Below, one piece after another: positions 58,888-64,000 of a DNA stretch of 64,000 bases. Numbering within the stretch: position 1 is the stretch's first letter; each line of letters begins with the position of its first letter. The stretch comes from Nocardioides sp. BP30 (GTDB taxonomy: Bacteria > Actinomycetota > Actinomycetes > Propionibacteriales > Nocardioidaceae). The notes under the pieces are model-generated. The model did not search any database and had not been told where the DNA came from. It saw only the letters and a program-made list of their open reading frames with translations. Position numbers and translations under genes: made by a program. The stretch is from assembly GCF_029873215.1 (NCBI RefSeq), contig NZ_CP123620.1, forward strand, positions 3,782,001 to 3,846,000, in the 5' to 3' direction.

Positions 58888-58915
58888 GTCACCTTTCGCC
58901 GGTCGAGTGGTCAGT
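58888..58915 (-). repeat. 22-bp-period repeat at the ABC-F stop codon
   Basis: GTCACC at 58888 and GTCAGT at 58910 are 22 bp apart on the plus strand. On the minus strand the unit reads TGACCACTCGACCGGCG; its TGA is the stop codon of the ABC-F gene. Confidence 0.82.
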
Positions 58916-60722
58916 CGAGGACCTCGGCGGCCTCCAGCCACTCCAGCTCGAGATCGGACTTCTCCGCCGCGAGCACGTCGAGCTCGGCGCTGAGCTCGGC
59001 CAGCCGGGCGTAGTCCGCCGCATGCTCGGCGATCGCCGCGTTCAGCTCCGCCTCACGAGCCGCGATCCGCTCCAGCCGCTTGTCGATCCTGGCCACCGTC
59101 TTCTTGGCCTCGCGCTCCTCTGCGGAGCCGGCCTTGGCCTTCGGCGAGGCAGGAACTGACGCCTCGGCCGGCGGAACCTGACCCTTCGACCCACCGGACG
59201 TGACCTCTCGGGTCCCCGAAGGTGACGTCTCGGCGGGGAGGCGGCGCTCCAGGTACTCCTCCACCCCCCGCGGCAGCATCGAGATCTGGCCGTCGCCGAG
59301 CAGGGCCCAGATCGAGTCGGTGACCCGCTCGAGGAAGTAGCGGTCGTGCGAGACCACGATCAGGGTCCCGGGCCAGCCGTCGAGGAAGTCCTCGAGCACT
59401 GTCAGCGTCTCGATGTCGAGATCGTTGGTCGGCTCGTCGAGGAGCAGCACGTTCGGCTCGGTCAGGAGCAGCCGCAGCAGCTGGAAGCGCCGTCGCTCGC
59501 CACCGGAGAGATCGCCGATCCGGGTGACCAGCTTGTCGCCGGTGAAGCCGAACCGCTCCAGCATCGAGGTCGCCGAGAGCTCCTGGCCGTCCAGCGTCTT
59601 GGAGACCCGGCGGATCGACTCGACCGTCGGCAGCACCCGCGCCTCGGGATCGAGGTCGTCGAGCTGCTGGGTCAGGTGCTGGAGCGCGATCGTGCGGCCG
59701 TGCTTGACCTTGCCGACCGCCGGCGGCAACGAGCCGTCGAGCAGCGAGAGCACCGATGTCTTGCCGGCGCCGTTGACGCCGACGATGCCGATCCGGTCGC
59801 CCGGACCGATCCGCCAGGTCGCGTGCGAGAGCAGCTGCCGCTCGCCGCGGAACAGGTCGACGTCCTCGACGTCGATCACGTCCTTGCCGAGCCGCTGGGT
59901 GGCGAAGCGCTGCAGCTCGAAGCGGTCGCGCGGCGGCGGGACGTCCTCGATCAGCGCGTTGGCGGCATCGATCCGGAACTTCGGCTTGGAGGTGCGGGCG
60001 GGCGCACCTCGGCGCAGCCAGGCGAGTTCCTTGCGAGCGAGGTTCTGCCGGCGTGCCTCGACAGCACTCGCCTGCCGGGAACGCTCGGCCTTCGCGAGCA
60101 CGAACGCGGCGTACCCACCCTCGTAGGCGTCCACGACGCCGTCGTGCACCTCCCAGGTGTACTGGCACACGGCGTCGAGGAACCAGCGATCGTGCGTGAC
60201 CACGACCAGCGCCGAGGAACGGCCGACGAGGTGGTCGGCCAGCCAGGCGACCGCCTCGACGTCGAGGTGGTTGGTCGGCTCGTCGAGGACGATGAGGTCG
60301 TGCTCGCCCAGCAGCAGCTGGGCCAGCGCGCACCGGCGGCGCTCGCCGCCGGAGAGTCCGTCGACGATCCGTTCCAGGCTGATCCCGGCGAGCAGCACCT
60401 CCACGATCTCGCGGGTGCGCGACTCGGCCGCCCACTCGTGGTCGCTGCGGCCCTGCAGCACTGCCTCGCGGACGGTGTGGGTGTCGACGAGCTGGTCGCC
60501 CTGGTGCAGGTAGGCGATCTCGAGGCCGCGGCTGCGCGAGACCCGGCCGGTGTCGGGCTCCTCGATCCCGGTCATCACCTCGAGCAGCGTGGTCTTGCCG
60601 TCGCCGTTGCGGCCGACGATCCCGATCCGCTCCCCGGCACCGATGCCGAGGGAGACGTCGGAGAGCAGCGGCCTGATGCCGTAGGACTTGGAGACGTGTT
60701 CGAGATTGAGGAGGTTGGCCAT
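58911..60722 (-). CDS. ABC-F family ATPase (Uup-like)
   Basis: A 603-residue soluble protein with two ATPase domains, acting on ribosomes or DNA structures rather than in transport. Domain 1: GRNGDGKTT near residue 38, LSGGERRR near 125, DEPTNHLD near 147. Domain 2: GVNGAGKTS near 320, LSGGERRR near 415, DEPTNDLD near 440. A C-terminal coiled coil (about 545-600) resembles Uup. The linker at about residues 495-515 is encoded by three 22-bp repeat units. GGAGG lies 5 nt before the ATG. The stop codon lies in another copy of that repeat. Confidence 0.93.
   Translation of the reverse strand: MANLLNLEHVSKSYGIRPLLSDVSLGIGAGERIGIVGRNGDGKTTLLEVMTGIEEPDTGRVSRSRGLEIAYLHQGDQLVDTHTVREAVLQGRSDHEWAAESRTREIVEVLLAGISLERIVDGLSGGERRRCALAQLLLGEHDLIVLDEPTNHLDVEAVAWLADHLVGRSSALVVVTHDRWFLDAVCQYTWEVHDGVVDAYEGGYAAFVLAKAERSRQASAVEARRQNLARKELAWLRRGAPARTSKPKFRIDAANALIEDVPPPRDRFELQRFATQRLGKDVIDVEDVDLFRGERQLLSHATWRIGPGDRIGIVGVNGAGKTSVLSLLDGSLPPAVGKVKHGRTIALQHLTQQLDDLDPEARVLPTVESIRRVSKTLDGQELSATSMLERFGFTGDKLVTRIGDLSGGERRRFQLLRLLLTEPNVLLLDEPTNDLDIETLTVLEDFLDGWPGTLIVVSHDRYFLERVTDSIWALLGDGQISMLPRGVEEYLERRLPAETSPSGTREVTSGGSKGQVPPAEASVPASPKAKAGSAEEREAKKTVARIDKRLERIAAREAELNAAIAEHAADYARLAELSAELDVLAAEKSDLELEWLEAAEVLD
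59177..59242 (+). repeat. 22-bp-period repeat inside the ABC-F gene
   Basis: TGAC cores begin at 59177 (CCTGAC), 59199 (CGTGAC) and 59221 (GGTGACGTCTCGGC), exactly 22 bp apart. Three units are 66 bp, which keeps the reading frame and encodes a Ser/Gly/Thr-rich linker of the protein. Confidence 0.75.
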
Positions 60723-60783
60723 CGCGCCTCCATTGTCTCAGGCGGGCGGTCAGACGCCCCAGTCGTGGCCGCGACCGCCCCGG

Positions 60784-61686
60784 TCAGTCGTAGCTGACGA
60801 CGTGCGCGCCGGCCACCGGCGCCGGCACCGCCCAGCAGTGCTCGTGGCCGGCCGCCTGCATCGCCCCGGCGATCTCGCGCGCGTGCGCAGCGTCGCGACA
60901 CAGCAGCAGCACCGTCGGCCCGGACCCGGAGAGCAGCGTCGCCAGCGCACCGGCCTCGGCGCCGTCGGCGAAGGTACGCCGCAGGTCGGCGCGCAGGTCC
61001 AGGGCCGGCTCCTGCAGGTCGTTGCCCACGCTGGCCGCGAGCAGCTCGAGGTCGCCGTTGCGCAGTGCCTCGACGAGCGAGTCGGGGATCACCGGATCGG
61101 TGGCAGCGGGGGTCAACTCGTCGAAGTGCCGGTAGACGGCAGGGGTGGAGAGCCCGACCGCGTTGCCGACGACCACCCACCACCAGGCGCCGTGGTCCTC
61201 GAGCGGCTCGACCAGTTCTCCGCGCCCGTGCCCGGCGGCGGCACCGCCGAGCAGCGCGAACGGTACGTCGGAGCCGAGCTCGCCGGCGATCCGCAGCAGG
61301 TCCTCGTCGGTCGTCCCCAGCGACCACAGCCGGTCCAGGGCGAGCAGGGTCGCGGCGGCATCGGCGGACCCGCCGGCGAGACCCCCTGCCACCGGGATGC
61401 CCTTGTGGATCTCGATCCGCGCCGCCCTGTCGATGCTGTGGTGGGCAGCCAGTGCCCGGCCGGCCCGGATGGCGATGTTGGACCCGTCCTGCGGCACCTC
61501 CGCGAGCGCGACGTGGGCCTCGCCGGTCACCGTCACGACCCACTCCTCCGCATCGGCGACGAGGACGTCGTCGTAGAGCCCCACCGCCTGGTAGACCGTG
61601 GCGAGCGGGTGGAACCCGTCGGCCCGCACGGGACCCACGCCGAGATGGAGGTTGATCTTGGCCGCGGCCCGGACGGTCACGGTCAT
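60784..61686 (-). CDS. ispE: 4-diphosphocytidyl-2-C-methyl-D-erythritol kinase
   Basis: Phosphorylates CDP-methylerythritol in the non-mevalonate isoprenoid pathway. A 300-residue GHMP kinase with [12 protein letters not shown] near residue 7 and the glycine-rich ATP loop [20 protein letters not shown] near 98; the C-terminal [13 protein letters not shown] is the third GHMP motif. The ATG overlaps the ksgA stop (ATGA). Confidence 0.96.
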   Translation of the reverse strand: MTVTVRAAAKINLHLGVGPVRADGFHPLATVYQAVGLYDDVLVADAEEWVVTVTGEAHVALAEVPQDGSNIAIRAGRALAAHHSIDRAARIEIHKGIPVAGGLAGGSADAAATLLALDRLWSLGTTDEDLLRIAGELGSDVPFALLGGAAAGHGRGELVEPLEDHGAWWWVVVGNAVGLSTPAVYRHFDELTPAATDPVIPDSLVEALRNGDLELLAASVGNDLQEPALDLRADLRRTFADGAEAGALATLLSGSGPTVLLLCRDAAHAREIAGAMQAAGHEHCWAVPAPVAGAHVVSYD

Positions 61687-62534
61687 GCGTGCAGCCTCTC
61701 GGTGATCGCGATGAAGTCGTCGACGGTCAGCATCTCCCCGCGCGCCATCGGATCGATGCCGGCGCCGGTCAGCGCCGCCTCCGCCGCCTCCGCGGAGCCG
61801 GCCAGCTCGCGCAGCGCACCGCGCAGCGCCTTGCGGCGATGGGCGAAGGCGGCGTCGACCACCGCGAAGACCTGCTGCCTGGTCGCGGTGGTGGGCCGCG
61901 GCGGCCGGTGCACCCAGGCGACGAGTCCGGAGTCGACGTTGGGAGCGGGCCAGAAGACGTTGCGCCCGATCGCACCGGCCCGGCGGACGTCGGCGTACCA
62001 GGCCGCCTTGACGCTCGGGACGCCGTAGACCTTGGACCCGGGTGCGGCGGCGAGCCTGTCGGCGACCTCGGCCTGCACCATCACGAGGCCCTTCCGCAGC
62101 GTCGGCAGCAGGGCCATCAGATGCAGCAGCACCGGCACCGAGACGTTGTAGGGCAGGTTGGCCACCAGCGCGGTCGGCGCGGGTCCCGGCAGGTCGGAGA
62201 CCTTCAGCGCGTCCTCGTTGACCAGCCGGAACCGGTCGGCGACATCGGCCGCGTGCTCGCGGATCGTCTGCGGCAGGCGGCCCGCCAGGAGCGGGTCGAT
62301 CTCGATCGCCGTCACCTCGGCACCGGTCTCCAGGATCGCCAGCGTCAGGCTGCCCAGCCCGGGCCCCACCTCGACCACCACGTCCCCGGCGCCCACGCCC
62401 GACTCCCGCACGATCCGGCGGACCGTGTTGGCGTCGATGACGAAGTTCTGTCCGCGCTGCTTGGTGGGTCGCAGCTCCAGCTCTGCGGCGAGTGCGCGGA
62501 CCTCGGCGGGTCCGAGCAGGCGGAGGTCGGGCAT
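61683..62534 (-). CDS. rsmA: 16S rRNA dimethyladenosine transferase
   Basis: Also called KsgA; dimethylates two adenines in the 3-prime helix of 16S rRNA during 30S maturation. The 283-residue protein has [17 protein letters not shown] near residue 26, motif [16 protein letters not shown] near 52, and the substrate-binding NLPYNVS near 125. TAGCCT lies 7 nt before the ATG. Order rpfB-rsmA-ispE is conserved in actinobacteria including mycobacteria. Confidence 0.96.
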   Translation of the reverse strand: MPDLRLLGPAEVRALAAELELRPTKQRGQNFVIDANTVRRIVRESGVGAGDVVVEVGPGLGSLTLAILETGAEVTAIEIDPLLAGRLPQTIREHAADVADRFRLVNEDALKVSDLPGPAPTALVANLPYNVSVPVLLHLMALLPTLRKGLVMVQAEVADRLAAAPGSKVYGVPSVKAAWYADVRRAGAIGRNVFWPAPNVDSGLVAWVHRPPRPTTATRQQVFAVVDAAFAHRRKALRGALRELAGSAEAAEAALTGAGIDPMARGEMLTVDDFIAITERLHA

Positions 62535-62541
62535 GGGCGAC

Positions 62542-62547
62542 AGGCTA
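62542..62547 (-). promoter_or_regulatory. -10 box (TAGCCT) of the rsmA-ispE operon
   Basis: TAGCCT on the minus strand is followed by 7 nt and the ATG at 62534; no Shine-Dalgarno sequence. Confidence 0.55.
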
Positions 62548-62575
62548 GCGGGGAGGCCCGTCGGCGCCGCGGTCG

Positions 62576-62626
62576 CCGACGTCCGCCGACCCGTCGAGGT
62601 GCCTCGACAAGCTCGGCGGACGTCGG
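62576..62626 (-). terminator. Terminator downstream of rpfB
   Basis: CCGACGTCCGCCGA and TCGGCGGACGTCGG form a perfect 14-bp outer stem; the loop holds a second stem GTCGAGG/CCTCGAC. It begins 22 nt after the rpfB stop and lies upstream of the rsmA promoter. Confidence 0.75.
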
Positions 62627-62648
62627 TCGCGCGGTGCTGGAGGGCCGG

Positions 62649-64000
<1,352 letters not shown>

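Overview
The window is high-GC DNA from an actinobacterium. The gene content points to the Nocardioidaceae, most likely a Nocardioides-like organism. It has LigC/Prim-PolC repair enzymes, the coproporphyrin branch of heme synthesis (hemE, hemG-type oxidase, hemQ), the actinobacterial DUF3000-rnd pair, the hflX/dapF/miaA/miaB cluster and the rpfB-ksgA-ispE order. Many start codons lie 6-7 nt after a TANNNT -10 box with no Shine-Dalgarno, which is typical of leaderless actinobacterial mRNAs. The genus is inferred from gene content; no rRNA or tRNA gene was seen.

Layout. 1-3.5 kb: ligC, a conserved small protein, Prim-PolC and msrB. 3.5-7.3 kb: an NCS2 uracil permease converging on a methyl-accepting chemotaxis protein. 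7.3-18.4 kb: a heme block (hemQ, hemG, hemE, DUF3000, rnd) interrupted by sulfur genes, namely a class V aminotransferase behind a SAM-IV riboswitch and a sulfonate-type module (LLM monooxygenase, MHS permease, flavin reductase, divergent LysR regulator). 18.4-24.7 kb: an orphan solute-binding lipoprotein, a 15-codon micro-ORF, a conserved hypothetical and hrpA. 24.7-27.8 kb: TetR regulator divergent from a Baeyer-Villiger-type monooxygenase and an SDR. 27.8-32.2 kb: FUSC-like membrane protein, orphan DNA methyltransferase, matrixin-like protease, Mug glycosylase and class E-like sortase. 32.2-37.7 kb: a giant secreted amidase, an aldo/keto reductase, a DUF6582-like protein and an SGNH hydrolase. 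37.7-45.7 kb: hflX, SDR, dapF, a PPOX-fold protein, miaA, MT0933-type antitoxin, miaB, a Ser-rich repeat membrane protein and tam.

45.7-57.3 kb is the most unusual part. It is an 11.6-kb one-strand phosphate-uptake locus in which pstC-pstA-pstS are translationally coupled to a 935-residue PstS-like membrane-anchored protein and to a sortase-fold protein that has lost its catalytic His and Cys. A second unit follows, encoding another secreted PstS-like binding protein and two paralogous membrane/secreted proteins of unknown function, and then pstB. The two units share a 17-nt upstream element (15 of 17 identical). 57.4-64 kb: DUF4442 protein, a cysteine-free CsoR-fold protein, MarR regulator, ABC-F ATPase, ispE, ksgA and rpfB.

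A dispersed repeat with an exact 22-bp period occurs at five places. At four of them it sits on a stop codon: in three genes the TGA inside the repeat is itself the stop. The fifth copy is inside the ABC-F gene and encodes part of its linker. No transposase, integrase, CRISPR array, rRNA or tRNA gene was found.
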